Assembly: GCA_031308135.1 (NCBI GenBank) | Contig: JAHLJT010000631.1 | Location: 179,590,675-179,654,674 of the forward strand | DNA length: 64,000 nucleotides | Direction of reading: 5' to 3' | Source of the DNA: Acheta domesticus | Taxonomy: Eukaryota; Arthropoda; Insecta; Orthoptera; Gryllidae | Part shown: positions 11,301 to 23,241 of the stretch, in pieces | How the letters are laid out: each line of letters opens with the position of its first letter | Position numbering within the stretch: the stretch's first letter is position 1 | Translations under genes and position numbers: made by a program | The notes under the pieces: model-generated | The model's database searches: none | Seen by the model: the letters and a program-made list of their open reading frames with translations, nothing else | What the model was told of the DNA's origin: nothing

Positions 11301-12235
11301 AAGATTCAAAAGGGATGGAGTACTTTTTTTGGTTTTGATGTTGTTTGTGAGGCTGGTTGTGTGTAATAGAGGGGCAAAAGACACGCGAAGAAATGTGCTG
11401 GAAAGAAATTTCTTCGTATATGAACAAGTAAACATCTACCTAACCTCAAATATATTTGTTTATGTAATGTTAAAAGTTACATTGAGTGAAACATTAATCA
11501 AATAAACAGAAACTAAATGAAAAGACAATTTCAGAAGCATTTATCAGTTTATGCGAGTGTACACAATTAGATTATACACGAATTTCAAAACTGTATCTCC
11601 CATAATTGATGAATTGGACGATCGTTCTGTAGACTGTCTTGCAACGTTACGTGAATCCAATTGAATAGCGTTATTGGGAAAGTTATCTAATCCATATTTA
11701 TCAATAATATCGTTTTGTAAAACACACATGCACCTCATAATTCTCGTAAATTAACATCAGTCTGCATCAGCTTAATATCTATTTTGAATATAATTGTCTA
11801 AAACAGCGTTCAATAATTCTATTATTCCATACACCATTTACTGTTATTCACAAAAACAGTGTATTTTCTTCTCGGCAGTCACTGGATATAATTTCGATAA
11901 ATGAATGAAGTGAAGTACTAGGATGAACCGCTAGATGTCGACACTGTCGAATCGGCGTCTTATGTGTCCGCCCTTGCTGGTCGAGCAGCGCTGCTTATCA
12001 GCAGCAGATGCCGGCGTCGGCGTCCCAGCGTTCTACGTGTTTGTACCCTAATTCTGGCCGCTGAATAGTGACGCAAGAGCGCGTGTAAAGAGGCGTGTAC
12101 GCGGAGATGCTACTTTGTGCTCCTCTTGATAACTGACTACTCTCATACATACAATAAAGTTAAAATCAACTATGTAGTCACTGAAGGGCTCGAAGTCAAT
12201 ATTACCCTAAATATACAAATAAAATATGTCACGTA
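11301..12235. other. Intergenic DNA with a small GC-rich patch
   Basis: Mostly AT-rich. The segment 11905-11945 resembles the start of the 59880 repeat (AAGTACTAGGA, ACCG, TAGA). A GC-rich patch lies at 11960-12110. No gene was recognised. Confidence 0.35.
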
Positions 12236-12660
12236 ATATTTATTTACCGGCGGGGGTGACTCAGGGCATCAATTGGTTTCACTGCACTCGGGCAGAATCC
12301 TGTCAGTCGGAGGATTTCCAACTAGCTAGTTGGTTAGGTCGAATTCACCCACTGTCTGGAGGAAAATTCTACCGGCTAGTTGCTCTGACCGGTAGTTCTC
12401 CGTGGCTTCTTCGATCACCACCAGGTGAATGCATTCCCTAACAAAATGGCCTTTGACCGTGCGCTATTTTCGCCTCCTCTTCCCTGTCCTATCGCCCCAT
12501 TACTTAGACACAAACCTACATGCATTGCACTGCCACTTACGTCGAGAGACCAGTCGGGAACATAGAGCTTATACTGGCTGAGGCGGTGCCCCTTTACGGG
12601 AGATACCTCATTGGAGAAAACTGCAAATCGACGTGTAGGTGGGCACTTGATCACACACGG
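12236..12660 (+). mobile_element. SINE family A, plus-strand copy
   Basis: The head GGGTGACTCAGGGCATCAA corresponds to the A-box region of the 10288 copy. The B-box part is disrupted. The body matches through GGTCGAATTCA, GTGCGCTATTTTCGCCTCCTC, ACATGCATTGCACTGCCAC and GGCTGAGGCGGTGCC. It ends at about 12660, directly followed by the (AC)n(AT)n tract, which probably grew from its 3' tail. Confidence 0.65.
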
Positions 12661-12678
12661 AAACACGAAGAACACGAT

Positions 12679-12679
<1 letters not shown>

Positions 12680-12767
<88 letters not shown>
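12680..12767. repeat. Compound (AC)n(AT)n microsatellite
   Basis: About 20 AC units (12680-12720) run directly into about 23 AT units (12720-12767). The tract is at the 3' end of a SINE and could form alternative DNA structures (Z-DNA, cruciform). Confidence 0.95.
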
Positions 12768-13468
12768 TATATTTAAGTTAATTAATGTTTTTAGACAATT
12801 TGACAATTACAAATGGATCCAACCTAATGTTTAATTAATTTCTTTGTAAAACTTACCACGCAGTTTAATAGCGTCTTGAATTTCCCTTTAAGAAATGTTT
12901 TGTGGTTTCTTTTTTAATTTATTTCATATGTATTCTGTGCAGATATGCTTCATAGAAATATTTTAATACATCTAACATTCTGACAGGAATTTATTAGGTT
13001 ATTTAGGAGATGATCAATACATTGGAGGAATTGCTTTCGGCTAACATTTAAACTAACAATTTCTAGATCTAAAATCTCTTCTAAATATCTGGTAAAGGTT
13101 TTGACAATTCATCAAATGAACAGACAAAATGCTTTCAAACCCAGTATGAGAAAAGGGAATTTCCTGATATTTTGATATTTTTTTATAATTTGCAAGGTCT
13201 CTGGTGGTCGCAGGTGCATTTAGGACTGCTATAGCTATTTAAATGAGAATTTCTGCTTAAAAATGGCTGCGTGGCACTCCAAAGCACAAAACGCATAGTC
13301 TTTCTAATTTCGCATTCAAAAATCACGATTGGTGATATTGAGTTTACTATTTGGTTTTATATAAATTTATCAATTACATGATAATGTAAAACTTGTAGTT
13401 GGATGAAAAAGCTTATAAGAGCATAAATAATCAGATGTTTAATCAATACCTTAATTTTTTAACTTGGA
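12768..13468. other. AT-rich intergenic DNA, no feature recognised
   Basis: No coding frame or repeat match was noted. Confidence 0.45.
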
Positions 13469-14045
13469 GCAATCAATTGATTGACTTCAATTGATTATTT
13501 CAATTGAAATTTTCTTTCAATTGATTATTTCGCATTCCCGGGCACATCAACAGCTGCGGTCATTAGTCCTCCAGTGTTGTTCATGTTTCTTCATCATTGG
13601 AGTTGGCAGTGATCTCCTCTCACTTGGTGCTGATCTGGCGCCGACATACACGTTGACTGTGGGGTTTCCCTCACCAGATGTCTCTCACCTGCACCGCCAC
13701 AGCCGGAACAATCTCGAAACTCCCAACTATTCTTCCGACATGTGTGATAGTATAGTGGTGATGAGAGCAAGTTTGTGTAAGTAAGGAATGAGAATAAGAC
13801 AAGAAAGACGAAGATAAGTTCCCGCTCGTTTCTGTTCATTAAGGCATTTACTTGATGTTATTCGACGAAACGAAAGACACCAATCAAGCAGACGATATTT
13901 AGAATTCTACTCCAGACAGCGATTGAATGTGACAATCTGCAACTGGTGTCGAAACTCCGTCACCAACGGGGCTCAAACCTACGACCTCCCGGTCACTGGC
14001 ACTGCAGTAACACCTGCTTGTGCCCTAAGCAACCTCAGCTCGTAG
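13469..14045 (-). mobile_element. SINE family A, copy with CAATTG-rich tail
   Basis: Same structure and orientation as 10288-10852. The minus-strand head near 13960-14045 has a B-box derivative GGTTTGAGCCC and a GGTTGCTTAGGGC A-box region. The body shares GGCAGTGATCT, TCTGGCGCCGAC and TCCGACATGTGTG. The tail at 13469-13530 is a degenerate (CAATTGATT)n array with CAATTG palindromes. Confidence 0.7.
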
Positions 14046-15418
14046 ACGGACCTTTCAACCTTTTCCCCTTTTCTCATGTCATGATTCCGGTTTTATTGAC
14101 CAAAGCGGCATTTACAATATTGCATTTTCCGCGATCGGTGAGCGATGACAACATGGTGACTTGTTTATTTAATGAAAAAAACTCCCCGATATGCATGGTG
14201 TCCGAGAAGGAGGGGATGGGAAGGTTTGTGATAAGGAGGGGTTGGGAAAAATTATTGTAAAATGGAATATGGAGACGAGTACTTTGAAAGACGGAAATTG
14301 AGAATTGTTCTTAATTTTTTTATTTTATTATTTTTGTTTTCATTTTGAGGGTTTTCTTTTTCTGGGGGGAGGGGTTGGACCCACTGTGCGCCGCCTCTGC
14401 TTAATCTCGGGCCGTGCTCATGCGCCGCACCGTTGCCCAGCGCCGGCGAGCGACAAATTCCAAGGCGAGAGGAGCGGGCTCCGAAGCAGCGCGATGAGTA
14501 CGCGCACTCTCCGGCTTTCCAATTTCTTCTTTGGCTTTGATTACGCTCCGTAATTAGTTGTTGAGACGTTGAGAGGAGCACATTAGATAAAATGGTGCGT
14601 GGAAACTAAACGAGTAATAAAACGGGACACAAAATGTACGCGGTTTTCAATGGTTTTTCGGATTTGGAAGTCTACGATTCTAACAATTGAAAGATTGTTT
14701 ACAAAAATAATAATTTATGTATAATATTTGCCTGAGGTGACGTATTGTGGCCCAATGCTCATCTAAGTTTGGGAATCGCAGTAGCAGGCTGCGATCCTAC
14801 TCGCTTCAAATCTCTACTTGAGTTAGGGCGGGTTTCATCACCAGTTATGCAAATCCTGGAAAATTAGGATTGACTTTTGGAAAAGTAATGTTAGGTGCCG
14901 TTTTATTAAGCGCATTTATTCTTTCGCAAAGCGCTGCTCTTACATGCACGTGGACGTGCGTTGCTTTACAGTTTGTTGTGTTTTCCGTCATCGGCTGATG
15001 AAGGCCTGGCAGAACGGAGGTTCTTAGTACTTAGGGTGTAGGTTAATAGCCTCACTTGCCTGCCCACTGAGAAAAAGTGCCCCTCGTTGTCTGTGTCTTA
15101 CCGATTCACAGTCTAGTTTGTTTACCGAGTTCTGATACTTGTGTTAGATGTTAGACCTTACTCAATTTCTGTCTGCAGATAACGGTCTACGCCAATTGTT
15201 CTCGCTGAAACTTTTTATTGTGCTATTCCCACGCAGGTAGTCCAATGAAGTATTTTTAGACAGACCGTCGGATTCTTAAGCACCCTTTCGCTCTGAAAGC
15301 TAGAGAGTTTCGGTTCGAGAAATGATGAACACGCGCAGCATCCACGGTGTCTCCCGCCTGTCTTTCCGACAGCTATTTATGCTCTGTCTTCTATGTAAAG
15401 ACATTTGAAATTGGTATG
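14046..15418. other. Intergenic DNA with a GC-rich block at 14375-14560
   Basis: A CpG-rich patch (14380-14500) is followed by CGTAATTAGTTG at 14550. The rest (14560-15418) is mixed intergenic sequence with no recognised gene. The frames at 14252-14581 overlap on both strands and are compositional. Confidence 0.35.
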
Positions 15419-15900
15419 TTTGATTGATTATTTTATGTCTCTGTGCGCGTCACGTTTCTTGTCTACTTTTTGTGTAAGTGTAAAGCATGTTATATATCGG
15501 GAGGTGACTCGGTTCCCCCGCTAAAATTGATATCGGCCGTCACAAGCCGAACTAGTGCACGTCGGCTGGCAGTAGTTTCCTTCACCAGGTATTTCCGCCA
15601 TTGAGGCACCGCCCCAGCTGGAAAAATTGCTAAGATCTCGACTGTTCGTAGTTGTATGGTAGTGTTATGGATGTAAGCGTGTGTGTTTGTGTCTGGTCTG
15701 GAGAGGAGTCGAGCAGGTTGAGAAAGAAAAATATCGCGTGTGGTCCGTGGCCGGTTGGTGAAGGTACAGCTCCGGCCTTTGCCTGATGTTGACCGGCTAA
15801 CTCAATGACAACTATCGATCAAAGCAGTCATCCGCTAGAATTCTTCTACAGAAAGCGGGCAAATTTGGCCCTAATTTGGCTAGAGTCCAATACCCACCAG
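15419..15900 (-). mobile_element. SINE family A copy, head replaced
   Basis: Tail GATTGATTATT at 15419. The body shares ATCGGGAGGTG, CCCCCGCT, TCGCGTGTGGTCCGTGGCC, GGTACAGCTCCGGC and CCGCTAGAATTCT with 10288-10852. The match ends near 15895, before the tRNA-like head, so the 5' end is truncated or overwritten. Confidence 0.65.
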
Positions 15901-16159
15901 TGGCTACCAGGGGGGATTTGGGCGTTAGGACCTCCAAACCAGAGTCGTTGTAGGAGAAACAGTTGTTGCCCTGAGGGAACTCAGCTGGTGCCCTGTGTTC
16001 GACTTCCCACCTTTTTTCAAAAGATTGTTCAACCTGTTAGCTAATCTACCCTGAATCTGGTTCGTTTTCCTTTCACATCGAACAAGCAATTGATCAGTTG
16101 ATCAGATGCTGCGGGATTTCCCGATTTCTGGATAAACTCTTCGAACATATCTATGGCGC

Positions 16160-17860
16160 GTTCGAGATTAAGAATGAAGTACGGTTTCTTATGGCGACAG
16201 ACATGGCAAACGCGACGCTGCGCTGCTCTTCTGTATGACTCGAAAGTTACACGTTCGATGGTGACGACGCATCAGAGCGTGGAGCGCTAGACGAGCGCTA
16301 AAGTGGTGTTCGGGGGCTGCTGCATTTGCCGTTTAGTGGACTGTATTGTTGGATTAATTCATTAAGCACTGGAGTCTCGAAACCCTTTGAAAGCTCATGC
16401 AGAGTGGGTGGCGCAGGATACGTTTGCGGTTTCACAGAAACAAGTTCTTGCACAAAACGAGGTTTATTCTTGATTGCACTTTACAAACGTGGTTACATGA
16501 ACATACTTACTTTAATTACATATTGTACACAATTAACAATTGGATGCACTTAATGGCGCAATGTTCGTAATAACACTTTGTAATTACGTAAAGTTAAGGC
16601 TTTTACAATACTGAGGCAACAGTAATTATAACATTGCCGTATTCAACTCAGCCTTGCGATGCACAATATAACATTTACGTTACACAATTAACTGTTGCTA
16701 TTTTGCGACACTTCAAAACATTTACGTGCAATGGTCTTACGCGGAACTCTGTAGACACGGATCACGTGTGTGTGAACTCCAGTGGTCCACTGCAGATACT
16801 GATTTGATGATCTCAGCGACTGGAACGATGCGAAGACTACTACGCAGGGCGCTTAAGAGTGGGGTAGGCGATTGGTCTATCACAGTTGTTATTTGAATTG
16901 GTACACAAATGTTCTCGAAAGTTTGTCCGTTGGGGACGCCTAACGGATCGCCACGGGGCGTGATAGCTCGCAGAATTCCGCGAAGCGCCGACCATCGCCC
17001 GTGGGCGTAAGGCGGCCGGCGCCGCGCGTCTGGGCTGCATACGAGGGCGACAAAATAAGTCGGACTCACGGGAACAAACTGATTAGATGCACGGGAAACC
17101 GATCTGCCTCGCGCCGGTAGAGTGGGCAGTCATCTCCCACTTTGCACTGAGTACGAATCCCGTTCAAAAATATAATACTAATCAAATAGTTATAAACATT
17201 TTTACCCATTTGTTTTCCACCCTATGGAGCACTTTACCACTCTTGCGCTTTACTGTGGGTAGATATTACATTCTAAATTAAGTTTGCAAAGAAAAAGAAA
17301 TTTAAAGAACTGTAAATTAATAAAATTACTACAATCTAAAAGACAAAATGAAGAAAATTAAACGAAATTATATTTAACTTTGACATGGTTAAAACCATTA
17401 ATTTTAAAAATAAAACACAACTAAACACAGGCGAACAAACACACGTAAACAACCGGAACGCGAACTTTCTGAGCACAGTATGATAAGTAATTGAAGCACT
17501 TCGCACCGCAGCTGTGGCTGATCCAACAGCCTAACGTTGCCCTTTCTAAAATAATAATAATAATAAATTGTAAAGTTATTCACCACAGTTGGCATATATA
17601 ATTTATTCGAGGTATTATTTTATTAATGCAATTATCGTGATGAAAAATTATGTTAATAATGATTGAAAATGGTTTTGAAATCTTAAAAATGGGGAGAAAG
17701 TTGATTTGCCGGAAAAGCCTATAAGGGCCTGGACTTAATTCTTACCCTCGGACGCGCTGTAGATTCTTTGCGACATCTGGCCGTATTAGTCAAGTTGAAT
17801 ACGAGGAGTCGCTGCGTACGTTGAGCCAGTGGCCAGGCTTCCCGTCGCCAGATATGTTTC
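16160..17860 (+). repeat. Interspersed repeat X, copy 2, with extra internal sequence
   Basis: Collinear with 1-1290 in blocks 16175-16310, 17045-17540 and 17600-17790. Between the first two blocks this copy carries about 730 bases (16315-17040) not matched in copy 1. That insert has an open minus-strand frame of 110 codons (16737-17069), a GC-rich end near 16980-17040 and a minus-strand AATAAA near 16460, so it could be a solo LTR or another insertion. No flanking duplication could be fixed by eye. Function and class are unknown. Confidence 0.55.
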
Positions 17861-18784
17861 CGGTGGCCTTACTCGCACGTGCCTTTTTTGTAGTAGTACG
17901 GACGTATTCTTGAGTGTAGGTCAGTGAAACATTAATTCAAATTGCCAATGTTTCGGCATTTATTAGGCTTTTTTCGGCTTCATTAGGGCCTTTCCCGAAT
18001 CTCTTGGATCTATCCACGATTCCAGCATCTCTTCCTCCCCACATTTTCATTCTTACACTTCTTGGCTTTCATTAAACATGCATTCCTTGTACCGTGACAG
18101 ATTACTACGTCACCTTGCAACTGCACACTCAACCTTACATCTTTAAGTCAAGAGTCTATAAGCCCATCTTTAAGTCATATCTTCAAGAATAAGTCCATTC
18201 TATTAATAGACAGAGGTCAAGAAATCAAGCATTTGTTTATAGCATTTTCTCTCAGTCGAAACGGATTCCTTCTTTCACGTACGCTATCATTACATTTCTT
18301 GGGCGTATGGTACACTATCATCATAGTACAGGTGTACAATGTACTGCATAGTATGGTAGACTTTGTTCCATGCCATATCATAAAATAAATATTGCATTAA
18401 TTTCTTTCGACGAAACATAGCATATTTTGGAGACAGAATGTTGTACCTTCTGTTGATGTTGAGAGTAATCATAATATGCGTATTAAATAACTGCACCCAC
18501 TAGTAAGATATTTTTTTCTACTGGAGTTGTCTCTTCAGTTACACTCTTTTCTGATGGTGGAAGATTTGTGGATAGTAAGTAGGTAGTATATCATAAAGAG
18601 ACACATTCTGACTCCAACAAATAATAATATATTTCAAAATGCATTACATTTGTCCTAGTATTTTAATTACATTCACTAAAACATTTTAGGAAAATTTTAA
18701 TGAAGTGGTTTGTTGTTCATGAAAACATCGCAGAATTCACGAGATTACACTTTATCACAAAAGGTTAATTATTAATAAACACTA
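17861..18784. other. AT-rich intergenic DNA, no feature recognised
   Basis: No coding frame or repeat match. Short chance ORFs only. Confidence 0.4.
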
Positions 18785-19150
18785 TAAATCTCTGGTACTG
18801 ACATGGGAAACAACGCCGCTCGGAATTCATTAATCTGGCGCGATAAATAGCTAACGGTGAATAATTCACTCTGGAATGGGTTACGCCTTGTTCACCATTG
18901 ATAAGCGCCCATTAAAAAGTGCGGCGACATGCAAGCCTCGCGGACCCGCTGCTCCTTTGTTTTGTGGCGTCCGTGGGGAACCATTGGAACTGCAGGAAAT
19001 GGGGAAGCGCGAAGGAAAAGATCTCCGACAGAACGTTCAGGGGACAGTGCGTCGGTGAACGAACTATTGTCAGATTCTTCCAATTTGTTATTAAGAATTT
19101 CCACGGAAACAATTCGTCGTGCTGCGAAAATTCACCTGTCTTTTCGTTAT
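18785..19150. other. Candidate conserved noncoding element
   Basis: A segment without simple repeats, of balanced composition, between AT-rich flanks. It has clustered homeodomain-like ATTCATTAATC and GGTGAATAATTCAC motifs (18825-18870), the latter an imperfect palindrome. ORFs of 60-93 codons overlap in five frames, so none is compelling. This is based on texture only; conservation cannot be tested here. Confidence 0.25.
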
Positions 19151-19712
19151 TATCAGGCAATACGTTTGATGTCTTATTAAGTCTCACACTTAGTGACTAG
19201 TGGTTTCCGAATTATGGTTGTATAAGGGAAATAGGTTTATCGTGGCAAGTAAATATGAATTTCCAAGGTTTGAGCACTAATCACTGCGACTAATTGTCAT
19301 CAATTTACCCATCGCAATGCTCCAGTGCACATGTGCTACACGAATGGAAGAAAGAAGTTAAAGCCAGTTATTACTTCATCGATTTGGAAGTAGATTTATC
19401 CGATTTCAGGGTCGATAAGGAAAAATGTCCCCATACCCTAATTAGAACTCAGAGAGGTCCACACCTAATTATAACTAAAAGGAATCTATAAAATAAATAT
19501 TTCAATACAATGTCAAAATTTAATATTGAAGAGACTGAAATTTGAAGGCTGGTTACAGAATATATGATTATGTGTGTGCAATTTGGCATTTTTGGGTCGA
19601 CTGTCCGACTCTGCCGGCGACCCGCCAAGCTTTCCCCAAGCTTGGTTCAATTCCCACGTTTGGGGGGTAAGAGAGACATGTGGCGAACATGACGTATTTG
19701 CATTTTTTATTC
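19151..19712. other. Intergenic DNA with an isolated B-box-like site
   Basis: Perfect Pol III B-box match GGTTCAATTCC at about 19645-19655, with no convincing A box upstream, so probably a SINE relic. Nothing else was recognised. Confidence 0.3.
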
Positions 19713-20068
19713 AAAACCTGAACTGATTTGTGGGATTGTCGGAATGCTGGTGAGGTGTTGTTGACATTAAAGGATGAAATAACTGAAGTCATCTTTGTCA
19801 ACTTAGATTTATTCAGAGAGCCGGCTTTCTACGTCTTTGCCGTCATCATCAGTCTCCCTATACGTGTAGAAAGTCAGAAGACCGTGCCTGCCTAGACGCT
19901 GACTCCCGACTTTCGTCACATACAGTGAGACTGATGGTGACGGCAAAGACGTAGAAAGCCGGCTCTCCCAATAAATCTAAGTTGACAAAGATGACTTCAA
20001 TTATTTCATCCTTTAATGTCAACAACACCTCATCAGCATTCCCACAATTCCACAAAACAGTTCAGGTT
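19713..20068. mobile_element. 356-bp foldback (inverted-repeat) element
   Basis: The left arm 19713-19881 and right arm 19906-20068 are near-complete reverse complements (about 90 percent identity), joined by a loop of about 24 bases. Shared arm landmarks are AACCTGAACTG, GAGGTGTTGTTGACATTAAA, GTCATCTTTGTCAACTTAGA and GAGCCGGCTTTCTACGTC. ORFs on both strands across the arms are a consequence of symmetry. Likely a foldback-type MITE, or a transcribed hairpin locus able to give dsRNA. No target duplication was identified. Confidence 0.7.
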
Positions 20069-20793
20069 TTTATTCTATGACTTCCATTATTTTATCCCTT
20101 AAACTGTTTCACTGTTTTGGGATATTCCCATATTTGGGTATCAAACCAAAACAAACACCACTCTCACATTGCTGTAGGATATGATTTTTTTAAAATTTCT
20201 GCGCGCATCGAAAATTAATAATATAAATAACTCTTGGAAAATTAATAACCTAGATTAACCCTAGGATGCATAACATGGGTGTTTTTTACCCACTAGCGAT
20301 TATTGGTGGGACTTTTGCTCGTTTCTAGCATTCCTAAATTGCTGTGTTTTCTACCTGTAAATATAGAACTATATGATCAAATTTTTATCGACAATTACTT
20401 ATTACGATAATTTGTACTCTCTCTTTTCTCTTTACTCACTCTCTCTGAACTTTCCTTTTCTCCCTCTTCCTCACCATCCAAGGAAGTTTCTCTGGAGCTA
20501 AATAGCAACCTCACTTTCCCTTCTGTTATTGTTAACGATGTCGAAGCTAGTTACATGAACTTCTCCTTACGCAGGGCCATGTTGTGTTGCGTAACTCTCG
20601 GAGTCCCAATGGGCGCGAAGTGAATCTGGAGACAAAGTTGGAGATGCTGCTAATAAGGGTGCAAACTTTCGATATTGCCGTCTGATACTGTTGATCAATT
20701 ATTTATCAAAGTCGAATTATTTAATTATTTGATTCAGACATTCAGTTCAATATGACTGATTATAACTTATATTTTTCTTAAATTTGCTATTAC

Positions 20794-20826
<33 letters not shown>

Positions 20827-22578
20827 GGACATTAATTCCTTTTATTTTATTTCATACACATAACCTAGAACATGTACAACTGAAAATGTGTAATTCTAAC
20901 CCTATTTCTACGAAGTTGACAAAAAGTTTTGCAGTATATAACAAATAAGAATTGCCAAACATGAATGGTGCATTTTACCAATAAAAACCACTTAACCGAT
21001 TATTTATTCTCTCCTGGTATGCATTGATTGCTTATGGAAATTCCATAAAGAGACAATCGTTCTGAGGGTCAAAGCGTATGTTTATTCTTTACTTTAACTT
21101 TTCCAACGCTTATTTTAAATTTTATTTGGAGAAAATACTTTAAAGTCAACGAAAATATAATTCGAATACCCTGATAAACGTTCTCTTGAATGCTTAAACA
21201 TTTCAATTCAGAAGAATTGATAATGCTTTAATAATTTTTTTACAAAAAATAGCATTTTAAACACTTACTATTTATCTCAATTGATTAACTTCTGTTGCAT
21301 GTTCATAACACTTACTTCCCTGGTTTAAGAAGATAAGAAAGAATTTGTAATTGTCTTTCTCTACTCCTATTTTATAATTCTGTCGTTTGATGGCTGCAAC
21401 CCGTTGCATAATGATATTCATTTCGATATAGTTTTCATTATGATACAGGTTCTTCACCAATCACAGAGAAACTTACAAGTATTGATACTTCATTAATCAT
21501 TGAGAATCTTTATAGTAAATGTTTCGTTCGATTGTGTACATTAAAATTGTATTCAATATTATATTATGATTCTCACTTTTAATTTCTTTTATTATAAGTA
21601 CTTTTTAACTGAAATATAATTTAAAAGAAATTGAATCGTAATTTTACTTTGATCCTATTTGACTAGCGCAGTGGTAGTTATTGGAGAGAATATTTGACTA
21701 CGGTGAAGATCTGAACGCCAGTCATTTTGGGTTATATGTTGCTGTCGTGTGGTTCCCCTTAAAAAAAGTCTAGTTTAAAATGTCTAGAGAATCAAAGGTG
21801 GACTTGACACCTCGAGAAATAACAGAAAAAGCAAAAATGGTGACGTCAAAATTATTGCTTCTGTACTCCCTCGCAAGTGGTTTGGTAAAACAAAGCCACC
21901 TGCGGTGTTTAGGGAGTTGTCCGCTAGATGGCCTTGGCTGAATCCTACATGTCAAATGCCACGAAAATTTTAACTTAAACAAATTAACATAAGTCGTAGA
22001 AAATGAACCGCATAAAACTCGATGTAATGGGTGTTACATCATCGTTTCATAATGTACTGTACACTAATCTTCAATATTTTGTACCAATTAATAACTTAAA
22101 GTGCATTATATAAATTTTGATTTTATCATTATTTTCCCTTCAATGATCACATTACTTTTAAATTATTTTAAACACAAGTGTTATTTTATTTTCATGTTTC
22201 ACCACTTTATCTCTCTGCTTAGATTGAATAACTGGGCTTAATTATGCCGTATTAATTCCCTGCCAGGGCAATAACCCCTTTGAATAGATTAAACATGTTT
22301 TTTTTTCTTTTCGTTTGGGGGTAGTTTCAGTAAAAAATATTTAGTCATAATTGTGACTGGATACTTGCGAACATTCCACACTCTTGTAGATTATTTCTTA
22401 GCTTCCTACTGGAACTTAACTTCGAACGACCAAATGTGAGTTATATTGAATAGGCTCTGTAGTGTTTGTTCATAAACATTATACATGTTTCTAACCGTTC
22501 ATTAACCAAGAGATCCCCGTGCATATACTGCACAGAACATGAAATAGTCGATTTCATTTTACGGATATTTCGCGCGTA
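20069..22578. other. AT-rich intergenic DNA with (ATT)n tract
   Basis: Contains an (ATT)n microsatellite at 20787-20825 and an A-box-like GACTAGCGCAGTGGTAG at 21660-21676, possibly a decayed SINE head. No gene was recognised in 2.5 kb. Confidence 0.4.
20787..20825. repeat. (ATT)n microsatellite
   Basis: About 12 ATT units with little interruption. Confidence 0.9.
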
Positions 22579-23075
22579 ATTTGGCGCGCGCGTGTATTTG
22601 GCGCGCGCGTCTGTTTGGCGCGCGCGTCTGTTTGGCGCGCGCGTCTGTTTGGCGCGTGCGTCTGTGTTTGGCGAGCGCCTGTGTTTGGCAAGCGCGTGTG
22701 TTTGTGGCGCGCGTCTGTTTGGCGCGCGCGTGTGTTTGGCGCGCGCGTGTGTTTGGCGCGCGCGTGTGTTTGGCGCGCGCGTGTGTTTGGCGCGCGCGTG
22801 TGTTTGGCGCGCGCGTGTGTTTGTGGCGCGTGTGTTTCTGGCGCGCGCGTGTGTTTGTGGCGCGCGTCTGTTTGGCGCGCGCATGTGTTTGGCGCGCGCG
22901 TGTGTTTGGCGCGCGCATGTGTATGGTGCGCGGGAGTGTTTGGCGCTCGTGTCTGTTTGGCGCTGGCGTCTGTTTGGCGCGCGGGTCTTTTTGCCGGACG
23001 CGTCTGTTTGACACGCGCGCCAAAGACGCGCGCGCGTGTTTGGAGCGCGCGTATTTGTGGCGCGTGTGTGGGGCG
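22579..23075. repeat. 17-bp GC-rich minisatellite, open in all six frames
   Basis: About 29 copies of a 17-base unit, TTTGGCGCGCGCGTGTG or TTTGGCGCGCGCGTCTG, with some shorter or mutated units. Because 17 is not a multiple of 3 and the unit contains no stop triplet on either strand, all six frames stay open across the array, giving 139-221 codon ORFs with a 17-residue repeat. These are not evidence of a gene. The (CG)n(TG)n core is alternating purine-pyrimidine and a strong Z-DNA candidate. Confidence 0.9.
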
Positions 23076-23089
23076 CGCGGCACAATTTC

Positions 23090-23241
23090 CATTGAAAATA
23101 CCGGTATAACCTTTATGGACGTCCATACCGGTACAGAAGTCCTAAAAAGGTATTTTACCGGTATAAAAGAATAAAGGTAATTTATACCGGTACGAAACAA
23201 TACCGGGATTTTACCGGTATTCAATACATTTTCGGTCCCTG
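23090..23241. mobile_element. ACCGGT palindrome cluster and possible hAT right end
   Basis: Five ACCGGT palindromes (mostly TACCGGTA) plus one TACCGGG occur within about 125 bases. The segment ends TTTTCGGTCCCTG at 23241, whose reverse complement CAGGGACCGAAAA resembles hAT-type terminal inverted repeats. Clustered subterminal motifs are known transposase-binding features in hAT elements. The matching left terminus was not found upstream, so the minisatellite may lie inside the same element or may have replaced its other end. Confidence 0.35.

Noticed and set aside
22579..23075. CRISPR-like array
   Set aside because: Contiguous 17-base tandem units without unique spacers, in eukaryotic DNA.
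22441..23224. Six overlapping ORFs of 139-221 codons with repeats rich in Arg/Ala
   Set aside because: They arise because a 17-base unit without stops is tandemly repeated. All six frames are open, with no start context or conserved domain.
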